Positions 16,363-25,421 of a stretch of DNA of 64,000 nt are shown here, one piece after another. Position 1 is the first letter of the stretch; each line of letters begins with the position of its first letter. The notes under the pieces were generated by a model. That model ran no database searches. It saw only the letters and a program-made list of their open reading frames with translations, and was not told the DNA's origin. Made by a program: the position numbers and the translations under genes. This stretch comes from an uncultured Phascolarctobacterium sp. (GTDB lineage: Bacteria > Bacillota > Negativicutes > Acidaminococcales > Acidaminococcaceae), in the NCBI GenBank assembly GCA_905200645.1, contig CAJKLD010000001.1:1-64000 (forward strand), in the 5' to 3' direction.

Positions 16363-17247
16363 ATGGCTACTGCACGCGAGATTCATCGCCATATGAAGAG
16401 CGTAGGTAACATTGGTAAGATCACTAAGGCTATGAAGATGGTTGCTGCCGCTCGTTTGAGAAGAGCTCAAGAACGCGCTGCTGCCAGCCGTCCCTATGCC
16501 ATCAAGATCAAAGAAGTGTTGTCCAACGTTGTGAGCGATCCAAGCATTCTTGCAAACTTAAGTGCCAAGGAACACCCGCTGCTTCAGCATCGTGAAGTTA
16601 AAAAGGTTGGTTATCTGGTACTCGCCTCTGATAAAGGTCTGGCAGGTGCCTATAGCTCCAACGCTTTAAAAATGGCTGTTGCGGAAATTTCTGCTTGTGA
16701 GGACGAGGTTGTCGTTATCACCAGCGGCCGTAAGGCAAGAGATTTCTTCCAACGCCGCGGCTATAATGTGTTGACTTCTCATTTTGGCTATTCTGACAGA
16801 CCGTCTTACGATAACGCAGTAGAAATTGCTCAAGATGCGGCAAAACGTTTTGCTGACGAGGGCTTTGACGAATTGCGCATCGTATATACTATTTTCAAAA
16901 CCGCTTTGTCCCAGACTCCTACCTGCGAAAAGATTCTGCCGGTAGAGCCGCCTGCAAAGGAAAAAGGCAAGGCTGAAGCAAGCTTTATGTTTGAACCTGG
17001 TGAAAACGAAACTCTGAGCGTACTTGCACCCAAGTATTTGGAGACCGTTGTTTACGCTGCACTGGTACAATCCGCTGCCAGCGAGCTGGGTTCTCGTATG
17101 ACTGCTATGTCTTCTGCTACTGATAACGCTGCTAAGCTGGTACAGAACCTGGAGCTGTCCTATAACAAGGCACGTCAGGCTTCCATTACCCGCGAGCTCA
17201 ACGAAATCGTTGGCGGCGTAGAAGCATTGAAGCAAGCACAACAATAA
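16363..17247 (+). CDS. atpG: ATP synthase F1 subunit gamma
   Basis: Central rotor shaft. The N-terminal helix (REIHRHMKSVGNIGKITKAMKMV) and the C-terminal helix (AAKLVQNLELSYNKARQASIT) are the typical coiled-coil ends; the Rossmann-like middle holds the LVLASDKGLAGAYSSN strand-turn. 294 aa is normal. It starts eight bases after the alpha stop. Confidence 0.95.
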   Translation: MATAREIHRHMKSVGNIGKITKAMKMVAAARLRRAQERAAASRPYAIKIKEVLSNVVSDPSILANLSAKEHPLLQHREVKKVGYLVLASDKGLAGAYSSNALKMAVAEISACEDEVVVITSGRKARDFFQRRGYNVLTSHFGYSDRPSYDNAVEIAQDAAKRFADEGFDELRIVYTIFKTALSQTPTCEKILPVEPPAKEKGKAEASFMFEPGENETLSVLAPKYLETVVYAALVQSAASELGSRMTAMSSATDNAAKLVQNLELSYNKARQASITRELNEIVGGVEALKQAQQ

Positions 17248-17277
17248 TCTGAATTAATTCGTAGGGAGGCTAAAACC

Positions 17278-18690
17278 TTGAATACAGGTAGAATCGTACA
17301 AGTTGTTGGCCCTGTTATCGACATTGAGTTCCCTCCGAAGAGCATGCCCGCTATCCTGAACGCAATCCACATCGATGGCACCACTGATGACGGCAAGGTA
17401 AAAATTCACCTGACCGCAGAAGTTATGCAGCACATCGGCTACAATGTAGTTCGTGCCGTTGCTATGAGCTCCACCGATGGTTTGGTTCGCGGCATGGAAG
17501 CTGTTGATACCGGCGCTCCTATCAGCGTACCGGTTGGCCCGGGCGTACTGGGTCGTATCTTCAACGTGCTCGGCGAGACTGTTGACCATGACGATACTCC
17601 GGTTGAAGCTGCAGATCATTGGCCTATTCATAGACCTGCTCCGACTTTCGACCAACAGGCAACATCTACTAAAATTTTGGAAACCGGCATTAAAGTCGTA
17701 GACCTTATCGCTCCGTATGCAATGGGCGGTAAAATCGGTCTGTTCGGCGGTGCTGGCGTAGGCAAGACCGTTATTATTATGGAGCTTATCCATAACATTG
17801 CTACTGCACACGGCGGCTATTCCGTATTCGCAGGCGTTGGCGAGCGTACTCGTGAAGGCAACGACTTGTGGGGCGAAATGAAAGAATCTGGCGTTATTAA
17901 CAAGACTGCTCTTGTATACGGTCAGATGAACGAGCCTCCTGGAGCACGTATGCGTGTTGGTCTGACCGGCCTGACCATGGCAGAATACTTCCGTGATGTT
18001 GGCGGCCAGGACGTACTGCTCTTTATCGATAACATTTTCCGTTTCATTCAGGCTGGTTCCGAAGTATCCGCATTGCTGGGCCGTATGCCTTCCGCAGTAG
18101 GTTATCAACCTACCCTGGCTAACGACATCGGCGCTCTGCAAGAGCGTATTACCTCCACCAAGACCGGTTCCATCACCTCCGTACAGGCTGTATATGTACC
18201 TGCGGACGACTTGACTGACCCGGCTCCGGCAGGCACCTTTGCTCACTTGGATGCAACCACCGTACTTTCCCGTTCTATCGCAGAGCTTGGTATTTATCCG
18301 GCAGTTGACCCGCTCGACTCCACCAGCCGTATCCTTGATCCGCTGGTAATCGGCGAAGAGCACTACAAAGTTGCTCGTGGCGTACAAGCTATCCTGCAAC
18401 GCTACAAAGAATTGCAAGATATTATCGCAATTCTGGGTATGGAAGAATTGAGCGAGGACGACAAAGTTACCGTTGCTCGTGCTCGTAAGATTCAGAAGTT
18501 CCTCAGCCAGGCATTCTTCGTTGCTGAACAATTTACCGGCACCCCCGGTCAATATGTTCCTCTGAAAGAAACCATCCGCGGCTTCAAAGAAATCCTCGAA
18601 GGCAAGCATGACGATTTGCCGGAAGGCGCTTTCTATATGGTTGGTACCATTGATGACGCTGTTGCCAAGGCTGCAACTATGAAGGATTAA
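17278..18690 (+). CDS. atpD: ATP synthase F1 subunit beta
   Basis: Catalytic subunit. Walker A is GGAGVGKT, followed by GVGERTREGNDLW with the catalytic glutamate; the Walker B region is LLFIDNIFRF, and the DELSEED region reads MEELSEDD. Full length at 470 aa. It begins with TTG (17278) behind GGGAGG, and the first residues (NTGRIVQVVGPVIDIEF) match the family. Confidence 0.96.
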   Translation: MNTGRIVQVVGPVIDIEFPPKSMPAILNAIHIDGTTDDGKVKIHLTAEVMQHIGYNVVRAVAMSSTDGLVRGMEAVDTGAPISVPVGPGVLGRIFNVLGETVDHDDTPVEAADHWPIHRPAPTFDQQATSTKILETGIKVVDLIAPYAMGGKIGLFGGAGVGKTVIIMELIHNIATAHGGYSVFAGVGERTREGNDLWGEMKESGVINKTALVYGQMNEPPGARMRVGLTGLTMAEYFRDVGGQDVLLFIDNIFRFIQAGSEVSALLGRMPSAVGYQPTLANDIGALQERITSTKTGSITSVQAVYVPADDLTDPAPAGTFAHLDATTVLSRSIAELGIYPAVDPLDSTSRILDPLVIGEEHYKVARGVQAILQRYKELQDIIAILGMEELSEDDKVTVARARKIQKFLSQAFFVAEQFTGTPGQYVPLKETIRGFKEILEGKHDDLPEGAFYMVGTIDDAVAKAATMKD

Positions 18691-18691
18691 T

Positions 18692-19102
18692 ATGGCTACT
18701 CCATTTACTTTTGAAATTGTTACGCCGGATAAGATGCTCTTTTCCGCCGATAACGTAACCTATGTAGGCTTCCGCTCTTTGGTTGGCGGCCTGGGCATAA
18801 AAGCAAATCACTTGCCGATTATCGCGACTTTGGATATTGCTCCCATGAAGCTGGAATTTACTGACGGCAGTAAGAAAACTTTCGCAGTATGCGGCGGCTT
18901 CTTGGAGATGAAGGGCGATAAATGCACTGTTTTGGCAACCATTGCCGAAGCAGATAGCGATATTGATACTGCCCGCGCTAATGCTGCTAAAGAACGTGCT
19001 GAACAACGCTTAGCCAGCAAGAGTGCTGAAGTTGACAGCAAGCGTGCAAGCCTGGCATTGAAGAGAGCTATCACTCGTCTGAAGGTTGCTCAAAAGGCAT
19101 AA
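18692..19102 (+). CDS. atpC: ATP synthase F1 subunit epsilon
   Basis: Rotor foot and inhibitory subunit: an N-terminal beta-sandwich (FEIVTPDKMLFSADNV, then SLVGGLGIKANHLPI) followed by two C-terminal helices rich in Ala/Arg/Lys. 136 aa is normal. It starts one base after the atpD stop and is the last gene of the operon, followed by a strong terminator. Confidence 0.94.
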   Translation: MATPFTFEIVTPDKMLFSADNVTYVGFRSLVGGLGIKANHLPIIATLDIAPMKLEFTDGSKKTFAVCGGFLEMKGDKCTVLATIAEADSDIDTARANAAKERAEQRLASKSAEVDSKRASLALKRAITRLKVAQKA

Positions 19103-19133
19103 AGAGCATACACAACAATGCAAAAATAGCAAC

Positions 19134-19163
19134 AAAGTCCCGTCCTTAAGGACGGGACTTTTT
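19134..19163 (+). terminator. Terminator of the atp operon
   Basis: Perfect 12-bp stem (AAAGTCCCGTCC with GGACGGGACTTT) around a TTAA loop, ending in T5. Confidence 0.9.
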
Positions 19164-19245
19164 GTATTTCTATAAAAGTTTTGTGCGCCTATGTCGTAAA
19201 TGTGTTATAATTAAGGCAGAAGTTTATAATAAGGAGAGGATATTT

Positions 19246-20649
19246 ATGTTTGCTAGTATCGTTGGTGCAATCAGCAATTTTATGTATAGCTATCTGCTGA
19301 TTGTTATGTTGGTTGGTGTAGGCCTGTACTACACTCTGCGCACTAGATTAGTACAGCTGCGTATGTTTAGGGAAACCATTAAAATTATTATGGAAAAACC
19401 TATTGGTCAAAACGCCGTTTCTTCTTTTCAGGCCTTAATGGTTTCTACTGCATCCCGTGTTGGCACAGGCAACATTATCGGGATTTCTACTGCCATTTGC
19501 TTAGGCGGTTATGGCGCTGTGTTCTGGATGTGGGTTATCGCCATTGTTGGCGGCGCTTCTGCTTTTATTGAAAGCACCTTGGCGCAGATTTACAAAAAAC
19601 GCGGCGAGCACGGTAGCTACGGCGGGCCTGCTTACTATATCGAAGCTGCGCTTGGCAGCAGAGCTTTGGCTGTAATTTTCAGCATTGCATTGATTGCCAC
19701 CTATGGCGTTGGCTTTAACATGCTGTGCGCTTATAATTTACAATCTACCTTTATTGCTTACAGCTTCTATGACCCGGCAACTACGCCGTGGATTATCGGC
19801 GCAGTTTTAGCGGTTTTAGTTGGCTACTGCCTGTTCGGCGGCGGTCGCCGTGTAATTTTGGCAACTTCTACCTTGGTTCCCGTTATGGGCGTTATCTATA
19901 TTTCCGTAGCTTTTGTTCTGACCTTAATCAATATCAATTTGCTGCCCGCTGTTTTGAGTAAAATTTTCAGCCAGGCTTTTGACTTTCAAGCTATTTTCTC
20001 CGGCTTTGCAGGCTCCTGCGTAATGTTCGGTATTAAACGCGGTTTGTACTCCAACGAAGCAGGCGTAGGCTCTGCACCTAACGCTGCGGCTGCGGCTGAC
20101 GTTTCTCACCCTGTTAAACAAGGCTTGGTGCAAATGATGTCCGTATTTATTGACACTCTGCTTATCTGCACCGCAACAGCTTTTATGTGCATGACCTCCG
20201 GTATCGAGCCAGTGAAAGATTTGGCCGGCGCTCCTTACGTACAGTCAGCTTTGGCTGCTTCTATGGGCGATTCTGCTAAAATGTTTATCACTGTGTCAAT
20301 GGTACTGTTTGCTTTTACCACTCTGTTAGGCAATTTGTACTATGTTGATAATTGCTTTGCTTATATTTTAAAGGCTGTTCCCGGTCCGACCTTTAACACT
20401 GTATATCGCGTTATCGCCTGCGTAGTTATTTTTATCGGCGCCGGCTCCAGTATGGGCTTGATGTGGGATTTGGCTGATGTGTTGATGGGCTGCATGGCTA
20501 TTATCAACTTACCGGTTATCTGCATTTTAGGCGGCCCTGCTTTGAAGGCTATGGAGGATTACGCTGCTCAGCGTGAAGCAGGCAAAAATCCTGTGTTCCA
20601 TGCCAAAGAAATTGGTATTACGCAAAAGCTGGATTATTGGCAGGACTAA
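19246..20649 (+). CDS. Sodium:alanine (AGCS family) symporter
   Basis: Inner membrane amino-acid transporter, probably driving alanine or glycine uptake with Na+. AGCS signatures are present: RVGTGNIIGISTAICLGG, and the NEAGVGSAPNAAAAAD segment; about 11 hydrophobic helices. I chose the ATG at 19246 behind AAGGAGAGG, giving 467 aa. A longer in-frame reading from 19162 would begin inside the atp terminator. Flanked by terminators at 19134 and 20673, it is a single-gene unit, with a possible promoter whose TATAAT is at 19206-19211 and whose -35 is poor. Confidence 0.92.
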   Translation: MFASIVGAISNFMYSYLLIVMLVGVGLYYTLRTRLVQLRMFRETIKIIMEKPIGQNAVSSFQALMVSTASRVGTGNIIGISTAICLGGYGAVFWMWVIAIVGGASAFIESTLAQIYKKRGEHGSYGGPAYYIEAALGSRALAVIFSIALIATYGVGFNMLCAYNLQSTFIAYSFYDPATTPWIIGAVLAVLVGYCLFGGGRRVILATSTLVPVMGVIYISVAFVLTLININLLPAVLSKIFSQAFDFQAIFSGFAGSCVMFGIKRGLYSNEAGVGSAPNAAAAADVSHPVKQGLVQMMSVFIDTLLICTATAFMCMTSGIEPVKDLAGAPYVQSALAASMGDSAKMFITVSMVLFAFTTLLGNLYYVDNCFAYILKAVPGPTFNTVYRVIACVVIFIGAGSSMGLMWDLADVLMGCMAIINLPVICILGGPALKAMEDYAAQREAGKNPVFHAKEIGITQKLDYWQD

Positions 20650-20672
20650 AATTAACTTAAACTAAAAATCGT

Positions 20673-20715
20673 TTGCGGTTAAGAGTACTGGAAGTTTCTT
20701 AACCGCAATTTTTTT
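20673..20715 (+). terminator. Terminator of the AGCS symporter gene
   Basis: TTGCGGTTAAG (20673-20683) pairs perfectly with CTTAACCGCAA (20698-20708), ending in T7. Confidence 0.85.
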
Positions 20716-20825
20716 ATAAATATTTATTTTTCTTCTAGCCGTAAAAAGTAAATTAGTGTAGAATATACTTGTAACAAACCGATTGTGGTCAAGGTTGTTT
20801 TATCTGCCTCAAAGGAGGGAAAAGG

Positions 20826-21623
20826 ATGCTTTATAATTATTATCCCGGCTGTACGCTTTCCACGAAGGCGAAAAAGCTGGATGTTGCCGCTCGGCGTGCG
20901 GCGGAGGTTTTGGGCTTTCCTTTAGTGGAGCTGCCCGAGTGGCAATGCTGCGGCGCTGTATATCCCATGGCTCCCGATGCCATTGCCGAGCGGTTGAGCG
21001 CGGTGCGGGCCTTGGCGGCGGCTAAGGCTAACGGCGGCGTGCTGGTAACCTTGTGCAGCGCCTGCCATCACGTGCTTAAGCGTGTAAATCACGATATGGC
21101 GGTTAACGAAGAAATCTGCCGCAAGGTCAACAATTATTTGCAGCTGGCAGAGCCTTATTGCGGTGAAACAAAGGTACTGCATTATTTAGAGGTTTTGCGC
21201 GACCATGTGGGCTGGGAAAAATTAGCGCAGCAGGTGCAACATCCTCTGAAAGGATGTTCGATCGGCGCTTACTATGGTTGCTTGTTGCTCAGACCGGGAC
21301 AGGTAATGGCCATGGATGACCCAGAATGTCCAAATATTTTGGAGGATTTTATTCAAGTCCTAGGCGCAACGCCGGTAAAATATTCTATGCGCAATGAATG
21401 CTGCGCCGGGTATTTGGCGGTGACAGATAAAAGTATGTGCCAGCGCATGGTTGGCGAAATTAAGAGCAACGCCGCCAGCATGGGAGCGAAAAAACTAATT
21501 ACGGCCTGCCCCTTGTGCGCGTATAATTTGGTAGCCAACGATACTGTCAACGGCCTGCCGGTGCAATATTTTACTGAGCTGTTGGCAGAAGCCCTAGGCG
21601 TAGGCGAGGGAGGTGCAGAATAA
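20826..21623 (+). CDS. hdrB: HdrB-like subunit with two CCG domains
   Basis: Cytoplasmic subunit of a heterodisulfide reductase-like complex. Two CCG domains are intact: YYPGC...QCCGAVYP...CSACHH near residues 5-85, and YYGC...NECCAGY...CPLCAYN near 145-245. In methanogens these bind paired noncubane [4Fe-4S] clusters that reduce a disulfide. With CoM/CoB absent in bacteria, the real partner is unknown; in Desulfovibrio Hdr-Flx it is thought to be DsrC. GGAGGG precedes the ATG. It opens a tight run of seven genes (hdrB-hdrC-hdrA-flx) reaching 27294. Confidence 0.88.
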   Translation: MLYNYYPGCTLSTKAKKLDVAARRAAEVLGFPLVELPEWQCCGAVYPMAPDAIAERLSAVRALAAAKANGGVLVTLCSACHHVLKRVNHDMAVNEEICRKVNNYLQLAEPYCGETKVLHYLEVLRDHVGWEKLAQQVQHPLKGCSIGAYYGCLLLRPGQVMAMDDPECPNILEDFIQVLGATPVKYSMRNECCAGYLAVTDKSMCQRMVGEIKSNAASMGAKKLITACPLCAYNLVANDTVNGLPVQYFTELLAEALGVGEGGAE

Positions 21624-22012
21624 TGGAGCTGACTGATAAAGAATTGGCGGAACAAATTCTGCATTTAGCCGGAACCGACGTAAAAAGCTGCATCCAGTGC
21701 GGCCGTTGCAGCGCGGCTTGTCCTGCGGGCGATAAAATGGATTTTGTTCCCAGCCGTATGGTGTGGGAATTGATAAATGGTCACGGTATAAGCTTAATCA
21801 AGGCCGATGCTCCCTGGCGCTGTCTTTCTTGCTTTGCCTGCGAGCAGCGCTGTCCCCGCGGCGTAAGTCCGGCGGCGGTAATGGAGGCTGTGCGCTTGGC
21901 GGTAATCCGTAAACAGAGCGCCAATAAACTGGCTGCGGAAAGCTTGGAAAATTATCCCGCGGATATGCCGCAGCAGGCTTTAGTAGCTGCTTTTAGAAAA
22001 TATAGTAAATAG
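21623..22012 (+). CDS. hdrC: HdrC-like ferredoxin subunit
   Basis: 129-residue protein with two [4Fe-4S] motifs, CIQCGRCSAACP and CLSCFACEQRCP, linking the flavin subunit HdrA to the HdrB active site. Its ATG shares a base with the hdrB stop (TAATG), showing coupled translation. Length and motif spacing fit HdrC. Confidence 0.87.
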   Translation: MELTDKELAEQILHLAGTDVKSCIQCGRCSAACPAGDKMDFVPSRMVWELINGHGISLIKADAPWRCLSCFACEQRCPRGVSPAAVMEAVRLAVIRKQSANKLAAESLENYPADMPQQALVAAFRKYSK

Positions 22013-22023
22013 GAGGTATCCTC

Positions 22024-24012
22024 GTGCAGAAAATAGGTGTTTTTGTATGTTGGTGTGGCAGCAATATCGCCGGCACGGTGGATGTTGCCGCTGTGGCGGA
22101 GGCTGTGCGCCAAATTCCCGACGTAGCCTTTGCCACGGATTATAAATATATGTGCTCTGAGCAGGGTCAGGCGATTATTCGTCAGGCTGTAAAAGATTAT
22201 CAGCTGGACAGAATTGTAGTGTGCTCCTGCTCGCCGCGTATGCACGAAGCGACGTTTCGCAAGTGTGCGGAAAGCGTGGGCATTAACCCCTATATGGTGG
22301 AAATTGCCAATATTCGCGAGCAATGCTCCTGGGTTTTGAAGGATAAGGCAGAGGCGACAGCCAAGGCTATTAAGCTTGCTAAGGCGGCCATTGCTAAGGT
22401 GCGCTTTAATACGCCTTTACACGCCGGCAAAAGCAACGTTGTCAAACGCGCATTGGTAATTGGCGGCGGTATTGCCGGTATTCAAACTGCTTTAGATATT
22501 GCGGAGGCCGGTTATAAAGTAGATATTGTGGAAAAGGAGCCGACTATTGGCGGACGCATGGCGCAGCTTGACAAAACCTTTCCTACATTAGATTGCAGCG
22601 CCTGTATTTTAACTCCTAAAATGGTGGATGCGGCGCAGCATGAAAATATTACGTTGTACACTTACAGCGAGGTGGAAAAGGTTAGCGGCTTTGTGGGCAA
22701 TTTTGACGTGACTATCCGCAAAAAGGCTCGCAGCGTAAAAGCAGATATGTGCAGCGGCTGCGGTTTATGCACGGAAAAATGTCCTTCCCGCAAAACTCCC
22801 AGCGAATTTGATATGGGCTTAAAAAATCGCGGCGCAATTTATATTCCCTTTGCGCAGGCTATTCCCAAGGTGCCGGTGATCGACCGCGACGCCTGCCTTA
22901 AATTTAAAACAGGCAAATGCGGCATTTGCTCTATGGTCTGCCCCTGTGAAGCTATTGATTATACCCAGCAGGATGAGCTGGTTACAGAAAAATACGGCGC
23001 TGTTGTTTTGGCGACGGGCTTTGAGCTGCTGCCGTTAGATAAATTTGCCGATTTAGGCTGGGGCGTAAGCAAGGACGTAATTTCTTCCTTGCAGTTAGAG
23101 CGTTTGACTAATGCGGCAGGACCTACGGAGGGACATCTTGTGTGCCCGTCCTCGGGCAAGGAGCCAAAATCTGTGGTTATTGTGTCCTGCGTCGGCTCCC
23201 GCGATACGACGGAGCGCGGCAAAACCTATTGCAGTAAAATTTGCTGTATGTATAATGCTAAGCACGCCATGTACATCCGCGAAAAATATCCTAATGTAGA
23301 CGTAACTGTTTTTTATATTGATGTGCGCACTCCCGGCAAGGGCTTTGATGAATTTCAGCGACGCGCCGTGGAGGAATACGGCGTGCATTATGTGCGCGGT
23401 CAGGTGGGCAAGGTTGCTGTTGACGGCGACGGTAAGCTGACCGTGTTTGCCAGCGATTTAAACAGCGGCAGACATTTAATGCTGTTCCCCGATTTGGTAG
23501 TGCTGGCGGCGGCGGTTAAGCCCGCGCCGGATGCGCGCAAGCTGGCTACAATGTTGACAGCCAGCATTGATAACGACGATTTTTATGTGGAGGCGCATCC
23601 TAAGCTGCGTCCGGTGGAAAGTCCCACGGCGGGAGTTTTTCTTTCCGGCATGTGCCAAGGCCCCAAGGATATTCCGGAAACAGTTTCTCAGGCGGGAGCT
23701 GCGGCGGCGAAGGTTATCGGTCTGCTGGCTAAGGACCATTTAGCAACCAATCCCTGCACGGCCATGTGTCAGGAAAATATTTGCAGCGGCTGTAAAACCT
23801 GCGCTCACGTTTGTCCCTATGGCGCGATTACTTACGCTGGCAAGCAGATTATTACGCTGGCCGGAACCAGGGAGCAGCGTACGGTGGCAGTGGTCAACGA
23901 AGCCTTGTGCCAGGGCTGCGGCGCCTGCACCGTAGCCTGCCCCAGCACGGCTATGGACTTAAAAGGCTTTACCAATAAACAAATTTTGGCGGAGGTGGAT
24001 GCACTATGCTAG
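22024..24012 (+). CDS. hdrA: HdrA-like flavin/iron-sulfur subunit
   Basis: The bifurcating flavoprotein in HdrABC complexes. An N-terminal cysteine-containing domain (residues 1-140) is followed by an FAD-binding site (VIGGGIAGIQTALDIAEAGYK), CSGCGLCTEKCP plus a further cysteine cluster, and at the C terminus two [4Fe-4S] motifs (CSGCKTCAHVCP and CQGCGACTVACP). 662 aa is the usual length. It starts with GTG behind AGGAGGTA and overlaps the next gene by seven bases. The full cofactor set fits flavin-based electron bifurcation; this is family knowledge. Confidence 0.9.
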   Translation: MQKIGVFVCWCGSNIAGTVDVAAVAEAVRQIPDVAFATDYKYMCSEQGQAIIRQAVKDYQLDRIVVCSCSPRMHEATFRKCAESVGINPYMVEIANIREQCSWVLKDKAEATAKAIKLAKAAIAKVRFNTPLHAGKSNVVKRALVIGGGIAGIQTALDIAEAGYKVDIVEKEPTIGGRMAQLDKTFPTLDCSACILTPKMVDAAQHENITLYTYSEVEKVSGFVGNFDVTIRKKARSVKADMCSGCGLCTEKCPSRKTPSEFDMGLKNRGAIYIPFAQAIPKVPVIDRDACLKFKTGKCGICSMVCPCEAIDYTQQDELVTEKYGAVVLATGFELLPLDKFADLGWGVSKDVISSLQLERLTNAAGPTEGHLVCPSSGKEPKSVVIVSCVGSRDTTERGKTYCSKICCMYNAKHAMYIREKYPNVDVTVFYIDVRTPGKGFDEFQRRAVEEYGVHYVRGQVGKVAVDGDGKLTVFASDLNSGRHLMLFPDLVVLAAAVKPAPDARKLATMLTASIDNDDFYVEAHPKLRPVESPTAGVFLSGMCQGPKDIPETVSQAGAAAAKVIGLLAKDHLATNPCTAMCQENICSGCKTCAHVCPYGAITYAGKQIITLAGTREQRTVAVVNEALCQGCGACTVACPSTAMDLKGFTNKQILAEVDALC

Positions 24013-24446
24013 AACAAAATAACACCTACCAACCTAAAATAGTGGCGTTTTGCTGTAATTGGTGCAGCTATGCCGGAGCTGACGGCGCAGGTACTGCCCG
24101 CAAGCATTATCCCGCCAATATCAAAATTATTAAGGTTCCCTGCTCTTGCAGAGTCAATCCTTTGTTTATTCTGCGCGCCTTTGCCCGCGGAGCTGACGGC
24201 GTAATTCTTTGTGGCTGTCATCCAGGCGACTGCCATTATACGACCGGCAATTATTTTACCCGCCGCCGCATGACGCTGCTGTTAAGTATGCTGGATTATT
24301 TAGGCGTAGCTGGCGACAGATTTCGCGTAGAATGGGTAAGCGCTGCCGAAGGAGCGCGCTTTGCGGAAGTGATGAATAATTTTGCGGCGCATATTGCTGC
24401 GTTGGGAAAAAATGTAAAGTTGAGGGATCTGCGATGCGCAAAATAG
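24006..24446 (+). CDS. MvhD/FlxD-like [2Fe-2S] electron transfer subunit
   Basis: 146-residue protein of the MvhD family (methyl-viologen hydrogenase delta), which carries electrons from a donor module to HdrA. Conserved cysteines are seen in FCCNWCSYAGAD, VPCSCRVN and CGCHPGDCHY. It overlaps hdrA by seven bases and the next gene by 13, so one complex is likely. No hydrogenase MvhAG follows; instead FlxABC-like genes do, so NAD(P)H is the probable donor. Confidence 0.87.
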   Translation: MLEQNNTYQPKIVAFCCNWCSYAGADGAGTARKHYPANIKIIKVPCSCRVNPLFILRAFARGADGVILCGCHPGDCHYTTGNYFTRRRMTLLLSMLDYLGVAGDRFRVEWVSAAEGARFAEVMNNFAAHIAALGKNVKLRDLRCAK

Positions 24447-25420
24447 AAAAGCTGATGCGGGAAAAAGCGGCGGAGCTGTTGGCGGACGGCGCCGTGGACA
24501 GAGTTTTGGCCTGGCGCAGAGGCGAGTTCTTTTATGACAATGCGCCTGCTTTTTTTGCTGACGCCAAAGAATGTGAACAAATAGTTTACGACGAATTTTG
24601 TCCCGCCAATTTATGCAAATATTTATTGCAGACTAGCAGTAAGGGGTTAAAGGCTGCGGTGTTCTTAAAGCCCTGCGACACCTACGGCGTAAATCAATTA
24701 TTGAAGGATAATCGCATTAAGCGCGAGCTGGTGCACGCCGTGGGTACTCCCTGCAGCGGTATGCTGGACATTAAAAAAATCAAAACCGCTGGCGCTAAAG
24801 GCATTATTAAGGTTGAAGCAGCCGGCGACGAGGTTATTGTGACTACCGCTTTGGGTGAGATAAAATTGCCTAAGGCAGAGCTGCTGCTGGATAAATGCCG
24901 CATGTGCAAAGGCAATGAATATAAAATTGCCGACGAGGAGCTGGGCGAAAAGCTGCCGACGCCTGTATTTGTCGGCGATAAATTTGCCGCAGTAAAAGCT
25001 ATTGAAGCCATGCCGCCCGAAGAAAAATTTGCTTTTTGGCAGCAAGAGCTGAGCAAATGTATTCGCTGTAACGCCTGCCGCGATATTTGTCCTGCCTGCA
25101 CCTGCGAGCAGTGCATTTTTGACCATCCGGAATCGCCTGTGGCCGGCAAAGCTTATGCCGATCCGGTGGAGGAGCAGTTCTTTCATATTATCCGCGCCTA
25201 TCATGTGGCTGGACGCTGCGTAGGCTGCGGCGAATGTGCCAGAGTTTGTCCTCAGGGAGTAAAGCTGGGACTTTTAAATATGAAATTTTTGAAGGATATC
25301 AACACCTTTTTTGGTCCTTATCAGGCAGGAGCCGATGCGGTTACGCCTGCGCCCCAAGTGGATTATAAACAAAACGATTACGAAGTAAGCATTGCTGTAG
25401 CAGGAAAGAGAGGCAAATAA
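24434..25420 (+). CDS. FlxC-like iron-sulfur protein
   Basis: 328 aa. The N-terminal part (LKPCDTYGVNQLLKDN, then a central LDKCRMCKGNEY) recalls the FrhB/HydB-type fold. The C-terminal part has two [4Fe-4S] motifs, CIRCNACRDICPACTC and CVGCGECARVCP. This arrangement is found in FlxC/FlxB of Desulfovibrio and in AsrA-related proteins. It probably relays electrons between the FAD/NAD subunit and MvhD. The exact Flx letter is a guess from gene order. It overlaps the MvhD-like gene by 13 bases. Confidence 0.7.
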   Translation: MRKIEKLMREKAAELLADGAVDRVLAWRRGEFFYDNAPAFFADAKECEQIVYDEFCPANLCKYLLQTSSKGLKAAVFLKPCDTYGVNQLLKDNRIKRELVHAVGTPCSGMLDIKKIKTAGAKGIIKVEAAGDEVIVTTALGEIKLPKAELLLDKCRMCKGNEYKIADEELGEKLPTPVFVGDKFAAVKAIEAMPPEEKFAFWQQELSKCIRCNACRDICPACTCEQCIFDHPESPVAGKAYADPVEEQFFHIIRAYHVAGRCVGCGECARVCPQGVKLGLLNMKFLKDINTFFGPYQAGADAVTPAPQVDYKQNDYEVSIAVAGKRGK

Positions 25421-25421
25421 T